A DNA stretch of 64,000 nt from contig CAJTHM010000006.1 in assembly GCA_910576125.1 (NCBI GenBank), forward strand, positions 62,001 to 126,000, in the 5' to 3' direction. The notes below the pieces were generated by a model. It did no database searches, was not told where the DNA came from, and saw only the letters and a list, made by a program, of their open reading frames with translations. Origin of the DNA: Lachnospiraceae bacterium (GTDB lineage: Bacteria; Bacillota; Clostridia; Lachnospirales; Lachnospiraceae). The position numbers and the translations under genes are program-made. Positions 1 through 10,100 of the stretch are shown here, one piece after another (positions within the stretch are counted from its first letter, which is position 1; every line of letters begins with the position of its first letter).

Positions 1-2
1 GG

Positions 3-164
3 AATATAAAGCAGCGTAAGCGTGAGGAAGAATTGTTAAAGGAGGTTAGAGGAAATGCAGGACAGAAAAGGCAGGAAGCCAATGCGGATAACGGGGATAT
101 GGAATCAGACCCCGACAAAGACGCAGACAGACAGGACGCAGCAGAGGAAGAAACCGAGGAATAA
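3..164 (+). CDS. Phage portal protein, C-terminal end (partial)
   Basis: An open frame enters from the left edge and ends at TAA 162-164. It encodes about 53 residues, rich in Glu, Asp and Lys, with an acidic tail (ends AAEEETEE). Acidic, charged ends are common in portal proteins, and the position directly before a ClpP-like head protease fits a portal gene. The identity rests on gene order only. The next gene appears to start inside this one, a long overlap. Confidence 0.5.
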   Translation, partial: NIKQRKREEELLKEVRGNAGQKRQEANADNGDMESDPDKDADRQDAAEEETEE

Positions 165-1269
165 AAGCGAGATACACAGGTTTTGGGATTTTGTGGCAAG
201 CCAAGAGGGGAACACCGCCGAACTTCTCTTATACGGCGAAATATCGGATTATTCTTGGTACGGGGACGAGATAACCCCGGCGGAGTTTAACAACGACCTT
301 AAAACCTTGGGGGCGGTTGAAGAAATTACCGTGCGTATCAATTCGGGCGGTGGCGACGTTTTCGCAGCGGTAGCCATTTACACCCGGTTAAAAGAGCATA
401 AGGCGAAAATAACGGTCAAGATTGACGGTTGGTGTGCGTCCGCAGCCACGATTATAGCTATGGCAGGCGATACAATCGAAATATCAGTAGGCGGTATCTT
501 TATGATACACGACCCGGCAGCAGGCGTATTAGGGTATTACAAGGCGGACGAACTGAAAAAGATAGCGGACGAACTGGAAACCATAAAACAATCAATCGTT
601 AATTGCTATATGACAGTATCGGATAAGTCCGAGGGCGAAATAAAAAGCCTTATGACAGATGAAACATGGTACACGGGGCAGGAAGCGGTAGAAGCCGGAT
701 TCTGTACCGCAGTCATGTTTACGGAGGTACAGACGGAGGTAGAGGACGCAGAAAAGGTAATTGTAAACTCAATCCCTATCAGTATCAGCGGATTCCATAC
801 CGTGCCAAAAGGATTATTAGGCTATGCCAATAGCCGTAATAATAAACCCAATGCAGAAAACAGCAAGGAGGATAAGAAAATGACATTGGAAGAGTTGAAA
901 AAAGACCACCCGGAGGTAGCCAATGCCTATAAAAATGAGATTATGGCAGGCATGGGCGGAACGGACCAGACCGCAGCCGTGGACGCAGAGAGGGCAAGGA
1001 TAAAGGCGATTGATGAAATTACCCTGCCCGGATTCGAGGATATGGCAAACAAGGCGAAATATGAAGAGCCTGTAAGTGCCGAAGCGTTCGCTATGCAGAT
1101 TGTGGCAGCACAGAAAAAGGCGGGCAAGTCGTTTCTGAATGACCGTGAGGACGATATAAACGATTCCGGCGTAAAGGACGTTACACCCGCACCGAACAAA
1201 GGGCATAACGGAGAAGAAGAGGACCCTTACGGCGACCTTATCGACAAGTTATACCCGGAAACAAAATAA
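55..1269 (+). CDS. ClpP-like prohead (head maturation) protease
   Basis: S14 (ClpP)-type serine protease expected to process capsid and scaffold during head assembly. The oxyanion-type motif RINSGGGDVFAA (residues 94-105), nucleophile Ser129 in CASAAT, His152 in MIHDP and a probable third member, Asp202 before ETWYTGQEAVEAG, follow the family pattern. The tail after about residue 260 is charged and may be a scaffold-like region, as in fused protease/scaffold proteins. ATG 55 has a strong AGGAGG upstream but overlaps the portal frame by 110 bases. ATG 82 or GTG 193 are other possible starts, and the first 40 residues look unlike the family. Confidence 0.88.
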   Translation: MQDRKGRKPMRITGIWNQTPTKTQTDRTQQRKKPRNKSEIHRFWDFVASQEGNTAELLLYGEISDYSWYGDEITPAEFNNDLKTLGAVEEITVRINSGGGDVFAAVAIYTRLKEHKAKITVKIDGWCASAATIIAMAGDTIEISVGGIFMIHDPAAGVLGYYKADELKKIADELETIKQSIVNCYMTVSDKSEGEIKSLMTDETWYTGQEAVEAGFCTAVMFTEVQTEVEDAEKVIVNSIPISISGFHTVPKGLLGYANSRNNKPNAENSKEDKKMTLEELKKDHPEVANAYKNEIMAGMGGTDQTAAVDAERARIKAIDEITLPGFEDMANKAKYEEPVSAEAFAMQIVAAQKKAGKSFLNDREDDINDSGVKDVTPAPNKGHNGEEEDPYGDLIDKLYPETK

Positions 1270-1288
1270 CAGCAGGAGGTAAAGAGAA

Positions 1289-1678
1289 ATGGCAGCAGGA
1301 AAAGAGTTGTTGGGAAGTTACAACCCCAAAATGGTACACGCAGGGGATTACCCCGTTGTGACCGATTCGGGCACAGTGGCAGAGGGCGAAACAATCTTAG
1401 AACTTATGCCCGTTGTGCTTGGCACGGACGGCAAATTAAAAGCCGTCACGTCTGATACGGTGGCAAATGTCTACGGATTGGCAGCGGAGAACGCAGACGC
1501 AGGGCAGGAGGTAGTAATCTACCTTACGGGGGAATTTTTCGGGGATTCAATCGAAGTACCCGCAGGAACTACGGCAGCGGATTTTAAAGCACCGTTTAGA
1601 AAGTTGTGTATCTTCTTAGTGGATACGGAAAACGCAGCAGCCACAAGCGGAGGTACGGGAGAGAACCCGACAGAATAA
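1289..1678 (+). CDS. Head decoration protein (lambda gpD-like)
   Basis: 129-residue protein between the head protease and the capsid gene, the usual position of capsid-stabilising decoration proteins (HDPD family). It starts MAAGKELLGSYNPKMVHAGD and is rich in Gly, Val and Thr with a beta-type pattern. The last 15 residues are a low-complexity tail. AGGAGG lies 9 bases before ATG. Assignment uses size, composition and position. Confidence 0.7.
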   Translation: MAAGKELLGSYNPKMVHAGDYPVVTDSGTVAEGETILELMPVVLGTDGKLKAVTSDTVANVYGLAAENADAGQEVVIYLTGEFFGDSIEVPAGTTAADFKAPFRKLCIFLVDTENAAATSGGTGENPTE

Positions 1679-1702
1679 GAGCAGAAAAGGAGATAAAAAA
1701 TT

Positions 1703-2758
1703 ATGGCAATCAGCATTTACGACCCCCGGACAATGGGGAAATTAGTGGAGCGTATGCCGAAAGTGCATACTTTCATCAAGTCAACCTTTTTCCGCAATAC
1801 CGAAACATTCGATACGCAGAAAATTGACGTTGACTTTAAAAAGGGGAATCGGCAGTTAGCACCTTTCGTACATAAGAAGATTGGCGGGGCGACAATCGAC
1901 AACGAGGGTTTTCAGACCAACACATACGAACCGCCCCTTGTAGCACCCAACAAGATTACGACCGTGGACGATATTTTGAAGCGGACACCCGGCGAGAGCC
2001 TTTACAACGGTAAATCCCCCAATCAGAGGGCGGTTGAGAAAATGCAGCGTGATTTTACCGAGTTGGACGAAATGATTACACGCCGGGAAGAATGGATGTG
2101 CTGCCAGTCCTTATTTACGGGTAAAATCCCGATTCTTGACAAGGACGGAAAGGCGATACAGGAGGAAATAGATTTTCAGTTTACGAACAAGGAAACGCTT
2201 AAAACCGCTGACAGTTGGAAAACCAAGAAAGGCGGTAAGATTGCACAGTTAAAGGCATGGCGTAAGCAGGTGCAGAAAACAGGCTTTGTAAACTGTAATA
2301 TCTGCCTTATGGGGTCGGACGCACTGGAAGCGTTCTTACAGGACGAGGAAGTACAGAAAGTGCTTGACGTAAGGCGTTTTGAGGTTGCGGTTATCGCACC
2401 TAAAGAACTGCCTAACGGTGCTACTTATATCGGCACTATCCATGAAATAGCAATGGATATTTACACCTATAACGAGTGGTATCTTGATAACTGGACAAAC
2501 AAGGAAAAGCCGGAGGATAAGCCGTTGTTGCCTGCTAATATCGTTGCCCTGTTATCCACGGAAGCCAATTATTCCATGTACTATGGGGCGGTCGGTATCG
2601 TGGATGAAGCAGGAAAGACGATTGCGGTTGTCGAGGGGTCAAGAATCCCCGAACAGTGGGTAGAAAGACGCCCGGCACGGCGTTTCTTGCAGTTGTCCGC
2701 TGCCCCTCTTTGCGTACCGCATGAGGTGGATTCTTGGTTTATTGCTACCGTCTGCTAA
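1703..2758 (+). CDS. Major capsid protein (lambda gpE family)
   Basis: 351-residue major capsid protein that would form the icosahedral shell. The opening ISIYDPRTMGKLVERMPK, the segment TFFRNTETFDTQKIDVDFKKG and the pattern APFVHKKIGG are typical of the gpE family, and length matches. It follows the decoration gene and precedes connector genes. A good AGGAG precedes the ATG. Confidence 0.9.
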   Translation: MAISIYDPRTMGKLVERMPKVHTFIKSTFFRNTETFDTQKIDVDFKKGNRQLAPFVHKKIGGATIDNEGFQTNTYEPPLVAPNKITTVDDILKRTPGESLYNGKSPNQRAVEKMQRDFTELDEMITRREEWMCCQSLFTGKIPILDKDGKAIQEEIDFQFTNKETLKTADSWKTKKGGKIAQLKAWRKQVQKTGFVNCNICLMGSDALEAFLQDEEVQKVLDVRRFEVAVIAPKELPNGATYIGTIHEIAMDIYTYNEWYLDNWTNKEKPEDKPLLPANIVALLSTEANYSMYYGAVGIVDEAGKTIAVVEGSRIPEQWVERRPARRFLQLSAAPLCVPHEVDSWFIATVC

Positions 2759-2773
2759 AGGCGGTGGCAGCCC

Positions 2774-3112
2774 ATGAAGAATTTTAAAGAAATGCTTGAT
2801 AGGGATTTGGATACAACCTTTTACAATACAAAGGAATTTGCACAGGTCAAACGGATTAAGTATGACGGTATCATAAAAAATATTCCTGTTATATTCGATT
2901 CGGAGGAAACAAAGGAACGAAATGCAGCAGGGGGCGACCATGCAGAGGGTATTTATGGGAGGTATACGGTTATCCGGGTCCGTTTAAGCGATATGGGGAA
3001 AGAGCCAAGGCAGGGGGCGAGGTTTTACCTTGAAAACGACCTTTTCACGGTGGCAAGCGTCCTAAACGAGTATAACGAGTTAATCATAGACTTGGAAAGG
3101 TTTGACGAGTAA
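2774..3112 (+). CDS. Putative head-tail connector protein
   Basis: 112 residues, no strong family signature that I can name. The second half (RYTVIRVRLSDMG..PRQGARFYLENDLFTV) reads as beta strands around a loop, as in small head-completion or tail-joining proteins (FII/ATF type). It lies between capsid and gpZ-like genes, where such proteins sit. Its stop overlaps the next ATG by one base, so the two are translationally coupled. Confidence 0.5.
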   Translation: MKNFKEMLDRDLDTTFYNTKEFAQVKRIKYDGIIKNIPVIFDSEETKERNAAGGDHAEGIYGRYTVIRVRLSDMGKEPRQGARFYLENDLFTVASVLNEYNELIIDLERFDE

Positions 3113-3726
3113 TGATTGAGGTATCAGAACAGACCATAAACAGGATACACGCCATACTTGCAGGGGTTGAAAATGCCGACAAAAAGGTATTAAAGCCTGC
3201 ATTGACAAGGGGGTTAATGGCAGGAAAGACGGCAGCGGGAAAGGCGGTTAGGCAGACTTACCACATATCGGCAGGGGATTTTAACAGCCGGGGGTATATG
3301 AAGTATAACAGCGTAAGCCAAGGGGGCGACGGAATCGTAGGGAGTATTGAGTATTCCGGCGGAGTGATACCGCTTATCAGATTCAAAGTATCCCCGAACA
3401 CGCCGAAGCGGAAAAAGACCCCAAGTGCAGCGGTATTGAAAGCGAGCAGCCTTGTGAAGTTTGGCAGGGAAAACAATGTTTTCGTGCAGCAAATGAAATC
3501 GGGGCATATCGGTATCTTTGAAAGGAAATCGGGGGAATATTCGGCAAGCCGTGGGAGCGGTCAAAACAAGCACACGGAAAAGCTGAAAGAATTGTTGTCC
3601 CCGGCAGTACCGCAGATGGTCGGCAATGATGAAGTTATGCAGACCGTGGAAGAGAGGGTAAACGAGGTTATAAACCAAAGGATAGACCACGAAATAGAAA
3701 GGCTATTGAATAAGGGCGGAGGTTGA
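3112..3726 (+). CDS. Minor tail protein Z-like / tail completion protein
   Basis: 204 residues resembling prophage minor tail protein Z: N-terminal helices (RIHAILAGVENADKKVLKPALTR), then the Ala/Gly-rich segment MAGKTAAGKAVRQTYHISAGD, a central beta region and a C-terminal helix (NEVINQRIDHEIERLL). Such proteins help join head and tail. The start overlaps the previous stop (TAATG). Confidence 0.75.
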   Translation: MIEVSEQTINRIHAILAGVENADKKVLKPALTRGLMAGKTAAGKAVRQTYHISAGDFNSRGYMKYNSVSQGGDGIVGSIEYSGGVIPLIRFKVSPNTPKRKKTPSAAVLKASSLVKFGRENNVFVQQMKSGHIGIFERKSGEYSASRGSGQNKHTEKLKELLSPAVPQMVGNDEVMQTVEERVNEVINQRIDHEIERLLNKGGG

Positions 3727-3728
3727 TA

Positions 3729-4202
3729 ATGACACCGTTGGAATTATTGGAATCCTTGAAAGCATATTGCGAGGAAATCACAAAGGATATGTTGTTGGTC
3801 GCAAGGGTCCCGGAAAATGGGACCGAAGCAGGAGAGCGACCGCCGAAAGCCTTTATAGGCAATCTGCCCGACAAGGAAGCAGAGAAAAAAGCAGCACCCT
3901 ACATACTCTTAAAACTTCTCACAAAGAAAACAGATGATGAAGAAAGCGTATGCAGGGTGCGTATTATTTGCGTGACCTTTTCCGAGGATAAGCAGGAGAA
4001 TTATATACAATGTCTGAATCTTCTTACGAGGATTGAAACGAAGCTATTGGAGGACGTTGTAATAGACAACCGCTATTCCTGCCAAAAGCCGATTGAATCC
4101 ATTTTGTATGATGATGATTTGGAGGTATACCAGATTGGGGAAATGATGACTATTTGGGAAGTGCAGAAAGCGGAAAGGAACGTAAGGCAATATTTGGAGT
4201 AA
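3729..4202 (+). CDS. Phage tail protein of unknown role (tail terminator-like)
   Basis: 157 residues from ATG 3729, chosen over an upstream TTG because GGAGG ends 6 bases before it. It is mixed alpha/beta, with a strand pattern PYILLKLLT..VCRVRIICVTF and a helix IQCLNLLTRIETKLLE. Size and position just before the sheath block match tail terminator or completion proteins, but no motif proves this. Confidence 0.5.
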   Translation: MTPLELLESLKAYCEEITKDMLLVARVPENGTEAGERPPKAFIGNLPDKEAEKKAAPYILLKLLTKKTDDEESVCRVRIICVTFSEDKQENYIQCLNLLTRIETKLLEDVVIDNRYSCQKPIESILYDDDLEVYQIGEMMTIWEVQKAERNVRQYLE

Positions 4203-4215
4203 GGAGGTAGCCGGA

Positions 4216-4578
4216 ATGGCAGCAGGAAAGCGTACAACCGCCGATAAGGCGGTTGAAAATGAAAAGGCGGTAAATCCTACCCCTAAAGCAGAAAAGGGGC
4301 AGGAAACGGCAAATACGGAAGCTACGGAGGGTAGATTTATCTATATCGGGCCGACCACAAGGACCGGCTTAGTGGAGAATACCATATTTTCCGGGAGCCG
4401 TGAGAGTGTCGAAGAGCATTTAAAGGACACTTTGGAAAAGATTCCACAGGTAAGGTTGCTTATCGTGGCAACGGAAAGCCTTGCAGTAAACAAGGCAAAG
4501 GTAAGAAAGGCAGGCACGTTACTTAACAAGTATTACAATGACGTTTTGAGCCTGTCAAGCAGGAATAAGGAGGGTTAA
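4216..4578 (+). CDS. Hypothetical phage protein upstream of tail sheath
   Basis: 120 residues. The first 40 are charged and low in complexity (AEKGQETANTEATEG). The rest (FIYIGPTTRTGLVENTIFSG ... VRLLIVATESLAVNKAKV) looks like a small folded domain. A protein of this kind commonly sits immediately before the sheath gene in contractile-tail phages. Function unknown. AAGGAGG precedes the ATG and only 2 bases separate it from the sheath gene. Confidence 0.55.
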   Translation: MAAGKRTTADKAVENEKAVNPTPKAEKGQETANTEATEGRFIYIGPTTRTGLVENTIFSGSRESVEEHLKDTLEKIPQVRLLIVATESLAVNKAKVRKAGTLLNKYYNDVLSLSSRNKEG

Positions 4579-4580
4579 GA

Positions 4581-6044
4581 ATGGCTTATTATCATGGAGC
4601 GAAAGCGAGTAAGCAGGCTACGACAGTTTCAACGCCTGTTACCGCAGACAGCAGTATTCATTTTATCGTAGGTGCTGCCCCCGCCCATACGGTAGGCGGT
4701 GCGGTAAATGAGCCGATTTTAGCACATTCCTACGCCGAAGCAGTACAGGCAATGGGATATAGCGAGGATTGGAAGAAATACGATATTTGCGAGGAAATCT
4801 ATGCAAGTTTCCGGCTTTATCAGAATGGGCCTATTGTCATGGTCAATGTCCTGGACCCTGCAAGGCATTTGACGGGGGAAACCACGGAGGATATGACATT
4901 GGCAGCAGGCGTTACGGATTTGCCGTTTGAAGCGTTGGCGGATTCCGTGGTTGTGAGGGGGTACAACGGAGAGGAAGAGTTGACCGAGGATTACGGCAGG
5001 GGGATTGATTACGACCTTATCTATACGGACGGCGTTTTACGCTTGGAGCGTATAGAGGGCGGTAAAATCACGTCCGACACCGCAAAACTCAATATCAAGT
5101 TTAATGCCGTGGACCCGTCCAAGGTTACAAAAGCGGACATTATCGGCGGATATGATACCGCAACGAAGAAATCGAAAGGTTTTGAGTTGGTGGATTCCGT
5201 TTTCCCGAAATACCGGGTTATCCCTACGCTTTTCCTTGCTCCCAATTTTTCCCATGACAGCGAGGTAGCTGCAATCATGGCAGCCAAAGCGGAGAACATC
5301 AACGGCTTATTCGTGGGGAAAGCGATTATTGACGTTGACACAACGGAAGCTACGACATACACGGAAGCGGTGGAGTGGAAGAACAAGAACAACATTACGC
5401 AGCCGTCCGAGTTGTTGGCGTGGCCCATGCTGACGCTTGGGGGAAAACTGTACCACTATTCTACGCACCTTGCCGGGAGTATGTCGGCAACGGACGCTAA
5501 CGAGGATTTGGGAAAAGGTACGCCGTGTGAATCGGCAAGCAATAAGACCTTGCAGATTGACGGCATGGCGTTAGCGGACGGAACGGAGGTACTGTTAGAC
5601 CTTACCAAGGCGAACTACCTCAACTCACAGGGTATCATAACAGGGTTAAACCTCATGGGCGGTTATGTGTCTTGGGGAAATGAAACCGCCTGCTATCCTG
5701 CAAATACGGACGTGACGGATTATTTCTATTGCGTAAGCCGTATGTTCGGTTGGGTGGCAAATTCTGTTATCCTTTCCGTGTGGAATAAGGTTGACAGGAA
5801 ATTAAACAGACGCTTGATAGAATCCGTGGTACAGAGCCTTAACCTTTGGCTTAACGGTCTAATGGCAGAAGAGGTAATTTTAGGAGGGCGTATTGAGTTT
5901 TTGGAGGAAGAGAATACCGACACGGATTTAATGGCGGGTATCGCTCATTTCCACATTTACCTTACCCCGCCTAGTCCTGCCAAGGAACTTGATTTTGTCC
6001 TTGAGTATGACGTAAGTTACCTTGAAAATCTATTCGCAGCATAA
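4581..6044 (+). CDS. Tail sheath protein
   Basis: 487-residue contractile tail sheath subunit, which wraps the tube and drives contraction. Family features are the N-terminal HFIVGAAPAHT..AVNEPILAHSYAEA domain, the central variable domain, and the C-terminal RMFGWVANSVILSVWNKVDR, then LNLWLNGLMAEEVILGGRIE segments that form the conserved sheath core. It is followed directly by the tube gene, the standard order. This identifies the phage as a myovirus type. Confidence 0.93.
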   Translation: MAYYHGAKASKQATTVSTPVTADSSIHFIVGAAPAHTVGGAVNEPILAHSYAEAVQAMGYSEDWKKYDICEEIYASFRLYQNGPIVMVNVLDPARHLTGETTEDMTLAAGVTDLPFEALADSVVVRGYNGEEELTEDYGRGIDYDLIYTDGVLRLERIEGGKITSDTAKLNIKFNAVDPSKVTKADIIGGYDTATKKSKGFELVDSVFPKYRVIPTLFLAPNFSHDSEVAAIMAAKAENINGLFVGKAIIDVDTTEATTYTEAVEWKNKNNITQPSELLAWPMLTLGGKLYHYSTHLAGSMSATDANEDLGKGTPCESASNKTLQIDGMALADGTEVLLDLTKANYLNSQGIITGLNLMGGYVSWGNETACYPANTDVTDYFYCVSRMFGWVANSVILSVWNKVDRKLNRRLIESVVQSLNLWLNGLMAEEVILGGRIEFLEEENTDTDLMAGIAHFHIYLTPPSPAKELDFVLEYDVSYLENLFAA

Positions 6045-6058
6045 GGAGGTAAGAGGAT

Positions 6059-6577
6059 ATGCCGAAGATTGACGAAACCGTAATAGGGTTTGCGGTGTAT
6101 GAGGACGCAACCGAGTATATGGGGTTGTCGGAGGTGGCGTTGCCCGAAATTTCCAACATTACCGAGGAAATCAGCGGGGCAGGCATTGGCGGTAAGATTG
6201 AATCCGTTATCTTGGGTGCAATCGAAGCAATGACAACCACTTTCAATTTCAGAACCGTAACAAAGAACGCCATTAAATTAAATGAGCCTAGACAGCACAA
6301 CATTGATTTAAGGGCAGCACAGCAGCAGAAAGATACCGTAAAAGGCACAACGGAGGTAGTGAGGGTTAAGCACATTTTGGTACTGACACCCAAGAAACTT
6401 AACCCCGGAAAGGTGGCTACGGCGAGCGCAGCGGAGGTAAGCGGGGAATATGCGACCTCATATTACGCTACATACATTGACGGTAAGAAAATGCTTGAAA
6501 TTGACCCGCTGAATTATATCTATTTTGTGAACGGAAAGGACTACTTGGCGGATGTAAGAAAGGCACTTGGAAAGTAA
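6059..6577 (+). CDS. Major tail tube protein (FII family)
   Basis: 172 residues with the P2 FII-type pattern: N-terminal GFAVYEDATEYMGLSEVALPE, then helices and strands around AIEAMTTTFNFRT. It polymerises into the rigid inner tube. It has an AAGGAGG site, lies 14 bases after the sheath gene, and is followed immediately by a strong terminator, which fits the need for very high expression of sheath and tube. Confidence 0.9.
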   Translation: MPKIDETVIGFAVYEDATEYMGLSEVALPEISNITEEISGAGIGGKIESVILGAIEAMTTTFNFRTVTKNAIKLNEPRQHNIDLRAAQQQKDTVKGTTEVVRVKHILVLTPKKLNPGKVATASAAEVSGEYATSYYATYIDGKKMLEIDPLNYIYFVNGKDYLADVRKALGK

Positions 6578-6599
6578 GCACGGGAAGCCGTGCTTTTTT
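6578..6599 (+). terminator. Rho-independent terminator after tail tube gene
   Basis: Stem gcacgg / ccgtgc with loop gaag and six T directly after, starting one base past the tube stop codon. Since downstream tail genes are on the same strand, it probably acts as a partial terminator lowering expression of the following genes. Confidence 0.85.
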
Positions 6600-6632
6600 C
6601 CTGCCTAAAATCAGATTATGGAGGATTAGAAA

Positions 6633-7013
6633 ATGGAAGATATTAAGAAAACAGCAAACGAGCAGGCAGCAGAGGAAACAAAGGAAGCGGTTAAAGTTGT
6701 GACCGATTCGGACACGCCGGAGGGGGCGTATGTGCATGAGTTTACGAAGCCGTACATATTCGAGGAAAAGACCTATACAAGGTTGGTTTTCGACTTTGAA
6801 AAACTGATAGGCGACGACCTTGTAGCCATTGAAAACGAAATGGCAGCGGTCGGGGAATACGCATTATCCCCGGAAATTTCAACCTCATTCCTTTACCGCT
6901 TGGCAGCCAAGGCAGCAGGGGTAGGAAGTGACGTTATCGCTCATATGCCTATCCGTGATTTTGGGAAAATCAAGAATAAGAGCAGGGATTTTTTAATAAG
7001 CACGGGATTCTAA
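6633..7013 (+). CDS. Tail assembly chaperone, short form (gpE-like)
   Basis: 126-residue protein lying between tube and tape-measure genes, where tail assembly chaperones sit. Core pattern: YVHEFTKPYIFEEKTYTRLVFDFEKLIGDDL and FLYRLAAKAAGVGSDVIAHMP, typical of the E/gp41-like chaperone family. Near its end the frame contains the heptamer T TTT TTA (6989-6995), so it is expected to give a second, longer product. Confidence 0.8.
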   Translation: MEDIKKTANEQAAEETKEAVKVVTDSDTPEGAYVHEFTKPYIFEEKTYTRLVFDFEKLIGDDLVAIENEMAAVGEYALSPEISTSFLYRLAAKAAGVGSDVIAHMPIRDFGKIKNKSRDFLISTGF

Positions 7014-7186
7014 GGCAGAATCCTATCAAATGGTTTAAACGAAATAGCCTACTGTTATCCAAGGAAACGTATACCGGGTTAGAGTTTTGGTTAAGCCGGA
7101 CACCGAGGGAATTAGATTCTTGGATTGCCGAGTATAACGAGATTGTCGAAGAGCAGAAGAAAGGAGCGGGAAGTGGCAGCAGCTAA
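6633..7186 (+). CDS. Tail assembly chaperone, -1 frameshift long form (E+E')
   Basis: Slippage by -1 at T TTT TTA (6989-6995, in the correct phase relative to the frame from 6633) continues translation at 6995 in a frame that stays open to TAA 7184-7186. The product is about 184 residues, 63 of them encoded in the new frame (begins NKHGILRQNPIKWFKRNS, ends GAGSGSS). The extension overlaps the tape-measure start by 14 bases. This is the known arrangement of tail chaperones (P2 E/E', lambda G/GT). No start codon or ribosome site serves the extension alone. Confidence 0.8.
6989..6995 (+). promoter_or_regulatory. Slippery heptamer for -1 frameshift
   Basis: Heptamer TTTTTTA read as T TTT TTA in the chaperone frame, meeting the X XXY YYZ rule. 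An obvious strong stimulatory hairpin was not identified by eye downstream; cacggg and similar short GC stretches follow within 10 bases. Confidence 0.75.
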
Positions 7187-10100
7187 ACAGTTTGAGTTAC
7201 TATTTCAGTTGACCGCAAGACTGGGGCCGAACTTTTCGCAATCCTTTAAAAATGCGTCTAAGACCATGAACGCCCTGCAAAATGATTTACGGAGTGCGGA
7301 CCAGAAATTAAAGGACGTATCCGCATATCAGAAACAGCAGAACGCAGTAGCCAAAAGCAGGGCAAGGGTAAATGAGTTGCAGGCGGAGCATGAACGGCTT
7401 ACAAGGGAAATCGAGGAAACCGGGCAGGCAACGCCGGAACTCACACGGCAGTTACAGGCGAATGAAAGAGCCTTGCAGAAAGCCGAGGACGCAACGGCAA
7501 GGGAAGAGGAAAGGCTACAGGAATTAAGCGATACCTTACGGGAAGCCGGGGTAAATACCGATAACTTAGGGCGGGATACGGAGGAATTACGGCAGCAGTA
7601 CGAGCGTTTGGAGCAGACGCAGAAAAAGGTACAGGAGATTACAGAGAAGCAGGCAGCCAATAAGCAGGCTATTTCACAGACCAAGGCACAGTTAGGCGGT
7701 CTGATTGGAACGGTTACGGCTATCGGTGCTGCCATTTATGCAGGCCCCGTAAAAAACGCACAGGAATTTCAAACGGCAATGGCGAAAGTCGGGACCATTG
7801 CGGATACAAACGTAGTGCCATTGGCACAGCTACGGCAGGAGATTATAGCGTTATCCAACGAAACGGGGAAAAGTGTAAACGACCTTGCAGAGGATGTATA
7901 CAACGCCATTTCAGCGGGGCAGGACACGGCGGACGCAGTAGGGTTTGTAGAAAATGCAACCAAACTAGCAACCGCCGGATTTGCGGAATCCGGGCAGGCG
8001 GTAGACGTGCTTAGTACGATTCTTAACGCTTACGGAATGGAAGCGAGCAAAGTTACGGACGTTTCCGATATGCTGATACAAATACAAAATAAAGGAAAAA
8101 CGACCGTAGCGGAATTGTCAAGCAGCATGGGAAAAATTATCCCTACCGCAAACGCAAACAATGTAGCCTTGGAGCAGTTGGGGGCGGGGTACGCAATCTT
8201 AACGTCAAAAGGTATAGCGACAGCCGAAGCAACTACATACATGAACGGCATGTTGAACGAATTAGGCAAGTCGGGAAGCCAAACGGATAAGATTTTACGA
8301 AGCAAGACCGGGAAGAGTTTTAGCGAGCTGATGAAGAGCGGTTACTCTTTGGCGGACGTATTGCAGATAGTGCAGGAGGACGCAGAGGGAAGCGGTAAAT
8401 CGTTGTCGGATATGTTCAGCAGTAGCGAAGCGGGAAAAGCAGCATTATCCCTAATGTCGGACGGCGTGGATTCCTTTAACGAAAGCGTACAGGGTATGCT
8501 TGATTCTTGCGGTGCGACAGAGGAAGCATACGCCAAGATGATGGATACCACGGAAACAAAGGTAGCAAAGGCAAAAAACAGCATTTCTAACCTTGGAACG
8601 GTATTAGGCGATATGCTTTTGCCGTATGTTGGAATGGTTGCCGACAAGGTATCGGAAGTAGTAACAAAATTTTCAGAGTTTGCACAGGAAAACCCACAGG
8701 TCATAGCCACGGTTGCAAAAGTGGCAGCAGGCTTAGTAGGGTTGAAAGCGGGCGGATTGTTAGCCAAACTTGGGTTTTTACAGGTAAAAGGCGGTATTCT
8801 GTCCGTTCAAAAGGCTTTTACAATGATTAAAGGCTTGGGTATTACGAAATATCTAAGCAATATGGGCGGAGGGTTTGGAGGAATCCTTACAAAAGTTGCC
8901 CCTTTGGTCGGAGTGATTGCAGCGGTGGGCGGTGCGATTTATTATGTATCCACCCACTTGGAACAGGTACGAGGGTTTATACAAAAGACTTTCGGAGATG
9001 AGGGGTTAGCCGTATTCGATAAACTTTGGGGAATCATTACCCAAGTCGGAACGGCAATAAAAGACGCATTTTTTACGAGCGGTTCGGGGGTGCTTGACAC
9101 CCTTAAAAGTGTTTTGCCGACAATCATAAATACATTGCAGACCGGGTTACTTCCTATCCTGCCAATGATTGCAGATTTGTTTATGCAGATACTACCGCTT
9201 ATCGGGCAGCTTGTGACGGCAATTCTCCCGGTTTTGGGCGAGTTGTTAAGTGCAGTTATTACGGTGCTTGCGTCACTGATAGCGGAAATCCTGCCCGTTA
9301 TCGTACAACTTATATCTGCTATCCTGCCTTTGGTATTGCAGATAGTACAAAGTGTTCTGCCCGTCTTTATCCAATTAGTCAATACCATTGTGCCGATTTT
9401 GGTACAGATTATACAGGCGGTTTTGCCTGTTATTATTCAGTTGGTACAGACGCTATTGCCTATCATCATGCAGATTGTGGACGCAGTATTACCCGTGTTC
9501 ATCAGCCTGCTTAATACGATAGTGCCGATTTTCCAAAACATCATACAGGCGATTTTGCCCGTGCTACAACAGCTTTTGCAGGCGTTGATACCTGTTATAC
9601 AGTTGGTGGCGGAGATTTTCGCAAATGTGCTAGGAACGGCATTACAGAGCATAGCAAACATTGTAAGTAGTGTTATGCAGGTATTCCAAGGATTGATTGA
9701 CTTTATCACGGGAGTATTTACCGGGAATTGGTCGCAGGCTTGGGAGGGAATCAAGAGTATTTTTAGCGGTGTATTCAGCGGATTAGGAGAGATTTTCAAA
9801 GCACCGTTTAAGGTAATCGTATCTGTAATAAACACGGTTATCCGTGGACTTAACAAGCTGAAAGTGCCGGATTGGGTGCCGGGAATCGGCGGTATGGGTA
9901 TCAACATACCAGAAATACCGGGATTTGCAAAAGGTACTAACAGGACACCAAGCACCTTTATAGCAGGCGAGAACGGGCCGGAGTTGATAACGGACGCTGC
10001 CAACCGTAAAGTATTTACCGCAGCACAGACGGGGCAGATATTTAACAACATGGCACAAGCCGGAAACCTCAACACGGCGAACAATGTAAACGCCACCGCA

